Below, in pieces: positions 36,852 to 46,213 of a DNA stretch of 64,000 bases. Position numbers and translations under genes: made by a program. Each line of letters opens with the position of its first letter. Positions within the stretch are counted from its first letter, which is position 1. The notes under the pieces were generated by a model. It was not told where the DNA came from. It saw only the letters and a list, made by a program, of their open reading frames with translations, and ran no database searches. The DNA comes from Basidiobolus meristosporus CBS 931.73 (Eukaryota > Basidiobolomycota > Basidiobolomycetes > Basidiobolales > Basidiobolaceae): the NCBI GenBank assembly GCA_002104905.1, contig MCFE01000378.1, forward strand, positions 20,295-84,294. The letters are read 5' to 3'.

Positions 36852-38647
36852 TGTAGTGGGGTGACAGTGACACCCACTGACAGATGTGCTCATTCCCTTA
36901 TTTTCCACTTCCCTATGTCTCTACTACACTTATTTTAGTTTTATCCCATTTGTCTTACCCAATCAGTACTATCCCATAAGCCGGTTGACTATCACACCTG
37001 CTTACCTTATTGCATAAGTTACCCCTCACTTTATGTGAGATTACTAGCTACAAGTACTTCTATATTAGGCAAGTACTTGCGCCGGTACCCGTGACACATG
37101 ATCAACCCATGTCACCATCCCTACCATTTCCATACTATATATGGTATCCCCATGTTACACAGGTTCCAGAATACTGATTCCTGATTGGTTGGATGTGCTG
37201 TGCCTCTTAGAACCTTCTGGCATGTACTTAGAACATTCTTAGGTCATTCTGATGTCATTAAGATTTCTATTGATCTCCGGAACCTTCTGGAACACCATGA
37301 TTAGTAATCACTTAGCCAGTGAGAAAAGTATATAAGGGAGGCTATCCCTCAACAATAAATCATCATCCCTTTTATCAATATACCAACTTGTTGATTAGTG
37401 TGATCACTGCTACCTGCTGCTACCTGAACTTCCAACCCTAGACCACAGGACACTCCCAGGAAACCACGCTGACAGCCAACTGACCTTGGAGGCACTACTT
37501 GCAAGGAATACTCAGAGTAGGTATCTTTTATTATATTTGATTCTTTCCCAAGTTTGTTCTTGTACAGGCAAAGATACTTTTCTGTCTTTGTAACTATTGA
37601 CCACAGCTGCATTCTTATCAAGTCCCTGCTGGTGGAGTTTACAGCTGTTTTGACTTTGGAAGCTTTAGTACATTGTCATCTCAAAGGATGCTGAACCCAG
37701 CACATACTTTTGTTAAGATGCTGTGATGGTGTATAGGTCTAAGGGAGAGATATGTCCAACACTTCTCAAGTGTTTTGTGTGTGGGGTGTTCACTGGGTGC
37801 AATAACCTCTGGCAAAAGCTTGCTAGGAATACTTGGGTTCTGTTTCTAATCTAATGTGAAGGGGAATAAAGCCACAAGCTTGTCAAGGGAAAACTATTAA
37901 GCTACAATCCCCAACTTAGTTGGCAACTTAGATGATTTATTGTTGAGGGATAGCCTCCCTTATATACTTTTCTCACTGGCTAAGTGATTACTAATCATGG
38001 TGTTCCAGAAGGTTCCAGAGATCAATAGAAATCTTAATGACATCAGAATGACCTAAGAATGTTCTAAGTACATGCCAGAAGGTTCTAAGAGGCACAGCAC
38101 ATCCAACCAATCAGGAATCAGTATTCTGGAACCTGTGTAACATGGGGATACCATATATAGTATGGAAATGGTAGGGATGGTGACACGGGTTGATCATGTG
38201 TCACGGGTACCGGCGCAAGTACTTGCCTAATATAGAAGTACTTGTAGCTAGTAATCTTACATAAAGTGAGGGGTAACTTATGCAATAAGGTAAGCAGGTG
38301 TGATAGTCAACCGGCTTATGGGATAGTACTGATTGGGTAAGACAAATGGGATAAAACTAAAATAAGTGTAGTAGAGATATAGGGAAGTAGAAATAAGGGA
38401 ATGAGCACATCTGTCAGTGGGTGTCACTGTCACCCCACTACAACGCCAACTAAGTTGGGGATTGTAGCTCAATAGTTTTCCCTTGACAAGCTTGTGGCTT
38501 TATTCCCCTTCACATTAGATTAGACACAGAACCCAAGTATTCCTAGCAAGCTTTTGCCAGAGGTTATTGTACCCAGTGAACACCCAACACACAAAACACT
38601 TGAGAAGTGTTGGACGTATCTCTCCCTTGGACCTATACACCACCACA
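36852..38647 (+). repeat. Solo gypsy-family LTR (outer), interrupted by a second solo LTR
   Basis: Begins TGTAGTGGGGTGACAGTG and ends ACACCACCACA, identical in layout to the 5' LTR at 44,429-45,507. Removing the inner insertion (37,722-38,442) leaves ~1,075 bp, the same size as that LTR. It sits inside the copia gag; uninterrupted copia copies read straight across (…GGCATACCAAC…). Flanks ATGC (36,848-36,851) and ACGC (38,648-38,651) look like a 4-bp target duplication with one mutation. No internal gypsy sequence remains, hence a solo LTR. Confidence 0.85.
37722..38442 (-). repeat. Solo gypsy-family LTR (inner), reverse orientation, internally deleted
   Basis: 721 bp beginning TGTGATGGTGTATAGG and ending CACCCCACTACA, which is the reverse complement of the outer LTR ends. 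It lacks ~350 bp of the middle of the LTR (the part seen at about 37,366-37,715). Flanked by ATGC and ACGC, again a 4-bp duplication with one change. Because it lies inverted inside a sister LTR, the 36.85-38.65 kb interval forms two pairs of long inverted repeats (36,852-37,365 with 37,931-38,442; 37,722-37,922 with 38,447-38,647). Confidence 0.85.
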
Positions 38648-39104
38648 ACGCCCACAGATTCCATCTCATCTACCAGCAGGGTAATTCTGTTATTTAGATT
38701 TTTCATTTCTTCTCCTGGCAGCATCTTTGTAGTAAAGAATTTTTGTCTCAGATAAATTTTCTTGGCAGCTGAACATGACTGGTAGGTGTCTTTTGATGCC
38801 TTCCAGGCATTATTTGCTGTTTTTGCTCTTGAGCATTGAATTAGCAATTTGTCCTTGACATTAAGGCAGATGCAGCTAAAGGCACTTTGTTCTTTCTTCT
38901 GGTACTTTAAGGCTTCCTCTCCCATGTTTTTAAGGGCATTCTTCTCCCATGACAATATCCCAAAGGCCTCTTTCTTGTAGCAGCATCTTCATCTTCACCT
39001 TCCACACTTGGTAGTTAGATCCATCCAACTTTTCAGCAGAGGGAAAAATTCCAGTAATAGCAGTAGTAGACATTGCCGAGAGTGACAGCTTGGGGCTCAT
39101 AACC

Positions 39105-39453
39105 TGTTGTAAGAGTCTTGGAGATATTGGAAGTGATTTGGATAACAAGTAGAATATGTGGTTTTCACTTAATGATTTATTGAATGAAAAAGTAGTATTT
39201 ATACTTTTACCGGGTCTTGGCACTACAAACATGTAGAATAAGTTAAGGAAGGTCCCAAGAACATGTGTGCAAAGTTTGGGGCTGTTTGGACAACTTTGAG
39301 AATTTTCATGTTCTGGGTACCTGGTATTTTAGTGAAAATATTCCAAGTAAATCCCAACAAGGAATTTGGTCTGTATTCTCTAGGATTTGAGGGTAATGAT
39401 CTAAGTGACTAAGTTAGGTGAATATTTAGGTGGAAATACAAATTTTTACAACA
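39105..39453 (-). repeat. 5' LTR of copia element at 32,974-39,453
   Basis: 349 bp with TGTTGTAA/TTACAACA ends, ~93% identical to the 3' LTR by eye, followed inside (39,091-39,104) by the primer-binding site and outside by the duplication CAAGT. Confidence 0.9.
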
Positions 39454-40369
39454 CAAGTAATACCTGTAGTATGAAGCTAAAATTTGCAGTGGCACAGATT
39501 GGACATAGGCACAGAACCTGTGAGAATTCCACATGATTTGATTTGCTGGTCCAAAAGTTGCACACAATCAAAGTCACCATAGTAATCCTAGCAATAGAGG
39601 CCTTGTATATATGTTTATTGGACTCTTTTGATCATAACTCCTCAAATACTGCTTCAAATGAGGTGAAATTGAAACATGTACTGGCTACTGAGTGCTTTAC
39701 ATGGCATAATTTTCTTGGGTGGATTGCTTGTTGGGGTCTTGAGCATTTGTCCTTCATGGTTGGAAATTCTTGATCTTTCATTTGTGTGCCACAATAGCAA
39801 ATGGCAAAATAAAGATATGAGTGCAATATTGTTTGAAGTATTATAGTAGTGTAATGCTTTCTTTTACCACAACTCACATCAGAAAATGCCACTATTGTAT
39901 GGTCTCCAATTTTTCAGCAATCCACCACTATAGGAGGAAAAGATTGCCCACACTCAGGATATATTCCAGTACTACTCCATCTAAAGAAGCTTGTGCAGTC
40001 CAACAAGTATTGTGAAGCTATAAATAACTGTGCTCAGTAACAATCAAGCACAAGCATTTTCAATACATTTGATGGCAAACATTACAAACGACTAAAAAGC
40101 AAGGGCTACTTTGAAGGTATATATGACCATGCCTTTCCCTTAGCCCCTGATGGATTCTCATTGAATAAGAATTCTACCAGCAAGCTCTGCTGGCCTCTGA
40201 TTCTCATCAACCTGAATCTTCCATCTTTCTTACAATATCACAGCAGAAATATGAAGGTAGCCTCACTGGTACCTAGGCCTAAATCACTGTCCAGCCTGGA
40301 TACCTACCTGTATCCATTGCTGGATTAATTTTGTATGCTCTTCAGCAGGAAACTACTAAATGGCTATTA

Positions 40370-40578
40370 GACTTGTTCCATCATTCCAGCTGATCATAGT
40401 GCCCAATAGTGCCATAGCATGCCAGATGGTGCCTGATCATGCCACAGAGTGCCAGATGGTGCCATACAGTGCCAATTTGGGATCAAAATTGACATGCATA
40501 CAACCCAAAAATATCAAATTAATAACAAAATATACAGCACTCTCTGGCACTTTGATCAATGGCACAATGGAACAAGTC
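40370..40578. mobile_element. Short TA-flanked non-autonomous element (GACTTGTTC ends)
   Basis: 209 bp with terminal inverted repeats GACTTGTTCCAT / ATGGAACAAGTC and TA dinucleotides on both sides (40,368-40,369 and 40,579-40,580). The interior carries several GTGCCA/TGGCAC motifs (GCCATAGCATGCCAGATGGTGCC). It sits inside the tnp2 copy: the sister copy near 58,340 reads straight through. No coding capacity, so MITE-like; TA target sites suggest Tc1/mariner-type mobilisation (inference). Confidence 0.8.
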
Positions 40579-40786
40579 TATTATATCAAAGCTCAAATTA
40601 TTATCTGCATTGGAGATACCCCAGCCATCAACAAGATTGCTGGCTTTTTTGGGCATAATGGCAGGTATTGCTCTCAAATGTCTGTGATACATTGGATTTA
40701 CCTCATAATTTGTACACAGTATTGTTATCCAAACACCAACACTAGGAACTTCATCTTCCCACAGACAGAATGTACAGAAGTCAGTA

Positions 40787-41518
40787 GACTTGTTCTGTTG
40801 GATAGTGCCACATTGAGCCATGAGTGCCAAATGATGCCATTGTGTGCCAGAGAGGCCAAGTGAGCCTCTACCTGGCCACAGAGTGTGAAACATAGCTCTG
40901 CATCTTCATGCAAAGCAGCCCCTGTGTTTCACCTGTTGAGTTGGAGAAAATCCATTTTTTGTCCTTTTTTTTTGGATCAATGTTATGCAGGATGTGTTAG
41001 AGCACAAGCCAATTGAATATATGCATCTGGTACTCAATACCCATGGCACTCTGAATCTAGCTCCTGTAGCTTGTATCATGTCACAAAAATGAATGGCACT
41101 ATCTTGGTCCACTGGTACTATCTGGCACTATAATTAAATATTAGCCCTAAAATAAGATCTACACAAAGCACTTATAGTGCCAGATAGTACCAGTGGACCA
41201 AGATAGTGCCATTCATTTTTGTGATATGATACAAGCTACAGGAGCTAGATTCAGAGTGCCATGGGTATTGAGTACCAGATGCATATCTTCAGTTCTCCTG
41301 TGCTCTTTCACATCCTGAGCTACATTGGTCCACAAAAAAAGGTCAAAAAATGGATTTTCTCCTGCACAATGAGTGAAACACAAGGGCTGCTTTACATGAA
41401 GATGCAGAGCTATGTTTCACACTCTGTGGCCAAGTATAGGCTCACTTGACCTCTCTGGCACACTTTGGCATCATTTGGCACTCATGGCTCAATGTGGCAC
41501 TATCCAACGGAACAAGTC
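40787..41518. mobile_element. 732-bp fold-back (palindromic) TA-flanked element, copy 1
   Basis: Almost the whole element is an inverted repeat: left arm 40,787-41,132 and right arm 41,173-41,518 (346 bp each, ~94% complementary by eye) around a 40-bp loop (41,133-41,172). Ends GACTTGTTC.../...GAACAAGTC, flanked by TA at 40,785-40,786 and 41,519-41,520. Arms contain repeated GTGCCA-type motifs. It interrupts the tnp2 pseudogene after ...TGTACAGAAGTCAG; the sister tnp2 copy near 58,150 lacks it. No ORF of transposase type. Likely mobilised in trans. Confidence 0.9.
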
Positions 41519-42480
41519 TAGTGTGCGACTGCAGCAAAGTTGGCAAGCTATATGCCATCAGCCAGCATATGGAATTAATTGGAAACCAGTAAAACTTAAG
41601 ATAGAGGGTATCTGTTAGAGCAAAAGCTTTCCATCTAGGGCAATGCATTTACTTTTCAACACTATCTTTATACTAATGATGAAGTTTTACATGGTGCATT
41701 TTAAGCTAAATAAATCCTTTAAGATCCTAGCAAAACTTGATATAATTGCAAGATATTGCAGAGTATCTAATTCCCAAAGTACTTCATATAGGCTCCAATC
41801 AATATTCATATGCATATGAAACAATCCAAATGCAAGGAATGTATGATTTGCACATGTATTGAGTCAAGTGGCCCTCTGAAGCCACTTCCACCAAGTTAGC
41901 ATTGGAAGCATTGGGAGTCATATGTTGACATTACAGGAGTATTTAACCAGAAGTGGATCACTAATAACAACTAGACACAGCCACAGTCTTTATGCACAGA
42001 GTTTGTGATAGGAAATCAGCAGCTATATTGCAAACATAAAGCTGAGCACATAGATCTTGACCACCATTATATGCATTTGCTACTTCATCTTGCTCAGCAT
42101 GTAGAGAATATTGGGCCTTGCTTCAACTTTAGGTAGTTTCCTATGCAGTAGATGTGTTGGAAGATAGGAAGACAAGTAGAGTTGCAAGTACTACTAAATC
42201 CCCATTTCATCTAGAATATTACCTTTGAGTCCATCACAGATGAGATGTTTTGGCATATGGAGAGCAGCCCGGAAGTGCTGGAAGGTACTGAGGACAGATG
42301 TGCATATGGAGGCACCTATGCCTTCAACATTAAGAGGCTAATCAGCCTCAATGCATGGGTAATCAGTGAAGTAATGCAAAGTTGAGGCAGGTGCAACAAG
42401 CACTTGCCCTATGAAAGATTATTGTGATGATGCCATTAAAAGGCCTTCACAAACTCTGAATCCCATGACTAAGAGGTATT

Positions 42481-43279
42481 GATCCCATCAGGACACTGTG
42501 TAAAGACCATCAAAAAATAATTTCACCTCAGATATTATATCAAACTTAGTCAAAATTTTCATCACCACAATACTAATGTGGCTTTTGATTTGTTCTCTGC
42601 CAATTTTCTCACTTTCTGATCCCAGACACGCTATCACCTCCTACATTTGTGTGCATTGATTGGGTACTGCCTCTTTTACACACTCATTACTACCTGACTC
42701 AGCTATTTCTCACACTCTCATGCATACATATTGATTTATTTCTGTTGAAACTTCAGTTGTACCCTAATTGCCAATTGAATTTACCTATATAAGTCCTTAT
42801 ACCTTACACCAACATTAAGCCAAGCCCCACACTTGACAAGTTACTCCAAAAAATCCACCAATGAATATGTATTTCTGCTGCAATGCTCTGTTTCCATGAC
42901 TTTAGCAGGAACCCTACAGTTTTATGACACTGTTCATTGACTGGTTCCCATATGTCCTGGTTTTCAGCTGCCACTGCAAGGTCAAGCTCCTCATCCACCA
43001 GTCTTTGCAATAAGTCCTTGCAATATTCAAGTGCATTTTCCTAAGCACTGCTCTTGAAGAAGTGTTGCAACCTCTTGGTGTGTCTATTAATGTTCCAAGA
43101 TACCATTGAGCACATTGTGATAACATTTTCAGTTTTTGAAGTTTTTACTTTGTTTGTTAGTATGATCTCTACTCTATCAACAATGGAGGACCTGGAGGGT
43201 GTGGTAGACAAATTGCCTTTCTCTGCAAACTCATCTACTTCACAGGAGTGTAGCTCAATTGGCTGTGCTTCCAACTCTT
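42481..43279 (-). pseudogene. ORF-X remnant, C-terminal part (left of the inserted copia element)
   Basis: Minus-strand reading 43,279 to ~42,810: continues from 50.4-49.8 kb across the copia insertion as ...EAQPIELHSCEVDEFAEKGNL..., TNKVKTSKTENVITMCS, RLQHFFKSS, then (after a stop) ENALEYCKDLLQRLVDEELDLAVAAENQDIWEPVNEQC. I do not recognise the family. The join is supported by the 5-bp duplication GTGAA bordering the copia element. The part 42,481-42,800 is unassigned. Confidence 0.5.
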
Positions 43280-43284
43280 GTGAA

Positions 43285-43812
43285 TGTTGTAAAAGTTTGT
43301 AATTCCACCTAATTATTCACCTAAATTAGTCACTTAGATCATTACTTTCACATCCTAGAGAATACTGGCCAAATTTCTTGTTGGGACTTAGAATATTCTT
43401 GCCAAAATACCAGGTACCCAGAACATGAAAATTCTCAAAGTTGTCCAAACAGCCCCAAACTTTGCACACACATTCTTGAGACCTTCATTACCCTATTTTA
43501 TGTGTCTGCTATGCAAGACCATGTAAAAGTATGAATACTACTTTTACATTCACTAAATCAATAAGTGAAAAGCACATAGTCAACTTGTTACATCATTCCA
43601 GCTGATCATATTGCCCAAAAGTGCCATAGCATGCCAGATGGTGCCATACAGTGCCAATTTGGGATCAAAATTGACATGCATATGACCCTAAAATATTAAA
43701 CTAATAACAAAATATACAGCACTTTCTGGCACTATGATCAATGGCATAATGGAACAAGTCTAATCTATATTTTTTCACAATCACTTTCAATATCTCCAAG
43801 ACTCTTGCAACA
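43285..43812 (+). repeat. 5' LTR (with inserted TA element)
   Basis: TGTTGTAAAAGTTTG ... CTCTTGCAACA. Collinear with the other family 1 LTRs except for ~175 extra bases at ~43,583-43,760 that match the short TA element at 40,370. Confidence 0.85.
43583..43760. mobile_element. Short TA-flanked element inside the copia LTR
   Basis: About 178 bp, nearly identical to 40,370-40,578 but lacking ~30 bp of the interior (one GTGCCA repeat unit). The right end GGAACAAGTC is followed by TA; the left end is altered (ACTTGTTACATCATTCC) and its exact border is uncertain. Confidence 0.7.
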
Positions 43813-43828
43813 GGTTATGAGCCCTAAG

Positions 43829-44428
43829 CTGTAACTCTCTGCAATGTCCACCACTGCTAATACTGGTATTCTCCCCCCTGCTGAAAAGTTGGATGGATCT
43901 AACTACCAAGTGTGGAAGGTGAAGATGAAGATGCTGCTACAAGAAAGAGGCCTTTGGGATATTGTCATTGGAAAAGAATGCCCTCCTAAAAATGTGGGAG
44001 AGGAAGCCTTAAAGTACCAGAAGAAAGAACAAAGTGCCTTTAACTGCATTTGCCTTAATGTCAAGGACAAATTGCTAATTCAATGCTCAAGAGCAAAAAC
44101 AGCAAAAAATGCCTGGAAGGCATCAAAAGACACCTACCAGTCATGTTCAGCTGCTAAGAAAATGTATCTGAGATGAAAATTCTTCACTACAAAGATGCAG
44201 CCAGGAGAAAAAAATGAAAAATTTAATTAACAGATTTACCCTGCTAGTAAATGAAATGGAATCTGTAGGCATACCAACCACTAATAAGGATGTGATAGAT
44301 ACCATTCTGAATAGGCTGACAGAGAGGATTCAGGGCCTTGTATCAGCCATAGAGTTCAGAACTGAAGATTTGACCTTAAAATATGTATATGAAAGGCTCC
44401 TGGATGAAGAATTAAGAAAATCAAGCGC
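43829..44428 (+). pseudogene. copia gag fragment (family 1)
   Basis: MSTTANTGILPPAEKLDGS..., then YQVWKVKMKMLLQERGLWDIV..., CSAAKKMYLR, a TGA at ~44,173, a shift of frame, then NRFTLLVNEMESVG ... LDEELRKSS, where it is cut by the gypsy LTR at 44,429. Lacks the following zinc-knuckle linker that the copy near 36,600 retains. Confidence 0.8.
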
Positions 44429-45507
44429 TGTAGTGGGGTCACAGTGACACCCACAGGCAGATGTGCTCATTCCCATACGCTCACTTCCCAAAAAAGGATT
44501 ACCCCCCTATATTAGTATCATCCCAAATTTGCAATATTTCCTATTTTGTCTATGTGATTATTACTATGCAACCTGACAAACTATTTGTCACTATTAACCC
44601 ATTGCACAAGCTATTCTTATTCCTTGCCAAGATGCCAAGATAAGATAGTTACCATATAAGGTAGGTACCCCAACAGTGCCCATGTCAAGTGACTGTCTTG
44701 GTTTCATAACCCTCCTATCCTACTACCATAAGAGGCAACCACATGACACAGGGGTTTCATATTACCACTACCTGATTGGCTAGGTGCTACTATGTCTCAT
44801 GGAACAATCCGCCAAGAATTTGCGCTATTTTTAGTACACAATGACATGATTGGCTGTCTACTACCTTCTGGAAACTGCCAGAAAGTATTTTCTAGCAAGA
44901 ATTTGAGTAGAAAAAAAAGTATATAAGGAAGGCTATCCCTTAAAATAAATCATCCCTCTTCCAATATTCCGACTTATTGATTAGTGAGATCACCGCTGCC
45001 TATTACCACTATTTTCTGACTCAGACCCAACAATACTCCCAGGAAACTGTGCTGACAGCCAACTGACCTTGGAGGCACTACTTGTGAGGAATACTCAGAG
45101 TAGGTATATTTTATTATATTTGACTGTTTTCCCAAGTTTGTTCTTGTACAGGCAAAGATACTTTTCAGTCTTTGTAACTATTGGTTAAAGCTGCATTCTT
45201 ATCAAGTCCCTGTTGGTGGAGTTTACAGTTGTTTTGACTTTGGAAGCTTTAGTACATTGTCATCTCAAAGGATGTTGAAGCCATTATAAACTTTTGTTAA
45301 GACACCAACTAAGTTGGGGATTGTAGTTCAATAGTTTTTCCTTGACAAGCTTGAGGCTTTATCCCCCTTCACATTAGATTAGACAAAAGACCCAGTATTC
45401 ATAGCAAGATTTTGCCAGAGGTTATTGCACCCAGTGAACACCCCACACACATTCACACTTGAGAAGTGTTGGCTGTATTTTGCCCTTTGGACTTATACAC
45501 CACCACA
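44429..45507 (+). repeat. gypsy-family LTR (1,079 bp)
   Basis: TGTAGTGGGGTCACAGTGACACC ... CTTATACACCACCACA. It is the full-length version of the LTR found at 36,852. Three bases downstream is a typical primer-binding site, TTTGGCACCCAACATGGGG. The LTR interior contains CCAACTAAGTTGG, a short inverted repeat, and TATATAAGGAAGG near 44,918 as a possible TATA region. Confidence 0.85.
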
Positions 45508-45647
45508 TATTTGGCACCCAACATGGGGGGTTCATACAAGCTCCCTAGGACCCAACAAGATTTACCTGAAGATTTGAGCCGTTACCCATTTATTGAAAAG
45601 AGACTACCAATATTATCAAGACTATAACACCAACCTACCTACCCAAA

Positions 45648-46213
45648 ATGAACTCTATGCCATTACCACTCTCACATGGAGCCCCACAGTTTGATGGAAA
45701 GAATGTGGAAAACTTCATATTCAATTGGGAGAAGCTCTGCAAGATGTGCAGCCAATCTGAACAAGAAATGGCTGAAGACTTCCCCTACTACTGCACCAAT
45801 GATATTACCACTAAGCTTCTCAGACAAGGAGACATTCTGACTGATTGGGCCTTAATGAAGACCTACCTACAGACCGAGTATGGTAGACCCCAGATATACT
45901 ATGGAATTGAAGACCTCAGACACTTTGGAAGGACAGGACTCTCCAAGCTAACACTTGAAGAGTTCATTCAACAGTATGAAGATGTGGCCAAGCCACTCCT
46001 AGAGTCCCAGGCTATAACTGAGTTTACCATAACACTTTACCTGGCACAAGGGCTTCCCCAGGAATTGGCAAGGAAAGTTGACTTACATGCAGCCAAGGAT
46101 GACAAGTCTGGCATTCCTTGCATTGCAGAGATGAAACGTGTACTCCTAGAGGCAAAGCAAACTTCTACCTTTATGAGACTCCTGACATCTAATCTGCCAG
46201 ACCAGCCAACCAA
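45648..46213 (+). pseudogene. Ty3/gypsy gag fragment, fused in frame to copia DNA
   Basis: ORF starting MNSMPLPLSHGAPQFDGKNV; the pattern FDG.N...F...WE.LC......E..EDFPYYC...I is that of gypsy-type retrotransposon gag. About 185 residues run to ~46,200, after which the reading continues in copia sequence (RTHIRPVSQKER) up to a stop at 46,274. Copia collinearity resumes at about 46,214 with GGAAAGGACACACA (second half of the copia zinc knuckle). No gypsy pol is present, so only the 5' LTR and gag of a gypsy element remain here. Confidence 0.8.

Larger units (their letters stand above)
33324..39104 (-). pseudogene. copia gag-pol pseudogene (family 1)
   Basis: Minus-strand polyprotein remains. 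Gag N-terminus MSTTAITGIFPSAEKLDGSNYQVWK (starts ~39,075; UBN2/gag_pre type) to ~38,650, then, after the inserted LTRs, gag end and zinc-knuckle region to ~36,560 (CSYCNRKGHTPDWCLKK). Protease with DSGVSQHF (36,440; Ala changed to Val), pre-integrase LWHRRFGHINFDYL, integrase (TFIDDYTRYT, SDNGGVYTS, NGVAEHANRS) to ~35,300, RT ([47 protein letters not shown], intact YVDDLIIA at ~34,300) and RNase H (SDADWEQNLEDRRSTTG, TTEAEYLA, FHARTKHIDI) ending at 33,335. An in-frame TGA in ESLSFK*SNADYS (near 34,380) and frameshifts in integrase show inactivation, although the RT active site is preserved. Confidence 0.85.
32974..39453 (-). mobile_element. Structurally complete copia family 1 element with TSD CAAGT, carrying nested gypsy solo LTRs
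   Basis: Both LTRs present: 3' LTR 32,974-33,323 and 5' LTR 39,105-39,453 (about 93% identical by eye), flanked by the perfect 5-bp duplication CAAGT at 32,969-32,973 and 39,454-39,458. The polypurine tract GAGTGGGAG (minus strand) abuts the 3' LTR and the primer-binding site GGTTATGAGCCCCA abuts the 5' LTR. Domain order gag-protease-integrase-RT-RNase H is that of Ty1/copia. The gag region is split by a 1.8-kb insertion at 36,852-38,647, and a few stops and frameshifts make the element inactive. It is nevertheless the best-preserved family 1 copy here. Confidence 0.92.
39850..42480 (+). pseudogene. Decayed tnp2 (CACTA-type) transposase copy, plus strand
   Basis: Fragmented plus-strand reading with family landmarks. 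39,885-40,000: remains of a cysteine-containing segment ending GYIPVLLHLKKL. ~40,065-40,330: FDGKHYKRLKSKGYFEGIYDHAF, LCWPLILINLNLPSFLQ and SLVPRPKSLSSLDTYLYP, corresponding to the conserved 'NLNLP...GP+.P..L+.+L.P' block of pfam Transposase_21-like proteins. ~40,590-40,690: IIICIGDTPAINKIAGFFGHNGRYCSQM, the conserved GDxPA...GFxGHN block. 41,520-41,620 continues LQQSWQAICHQPAYGINWKP, and ~41,850-42,390 holds the C-terminal part (VKWPSEATSTK, WHMESSPEVLEGTEDRCA). Two TA-flanked elements (40,370-40,578 and 40,787-41,518) interrupt it. Many stops; not functional. Confidence 0.65.

Noticed and set aside
40906-41112. Small ORFs inside the fold-back elements as genes
   Set aside because: They occur in both arms as mirror images, have no conserved codon pattern and match no transposase.
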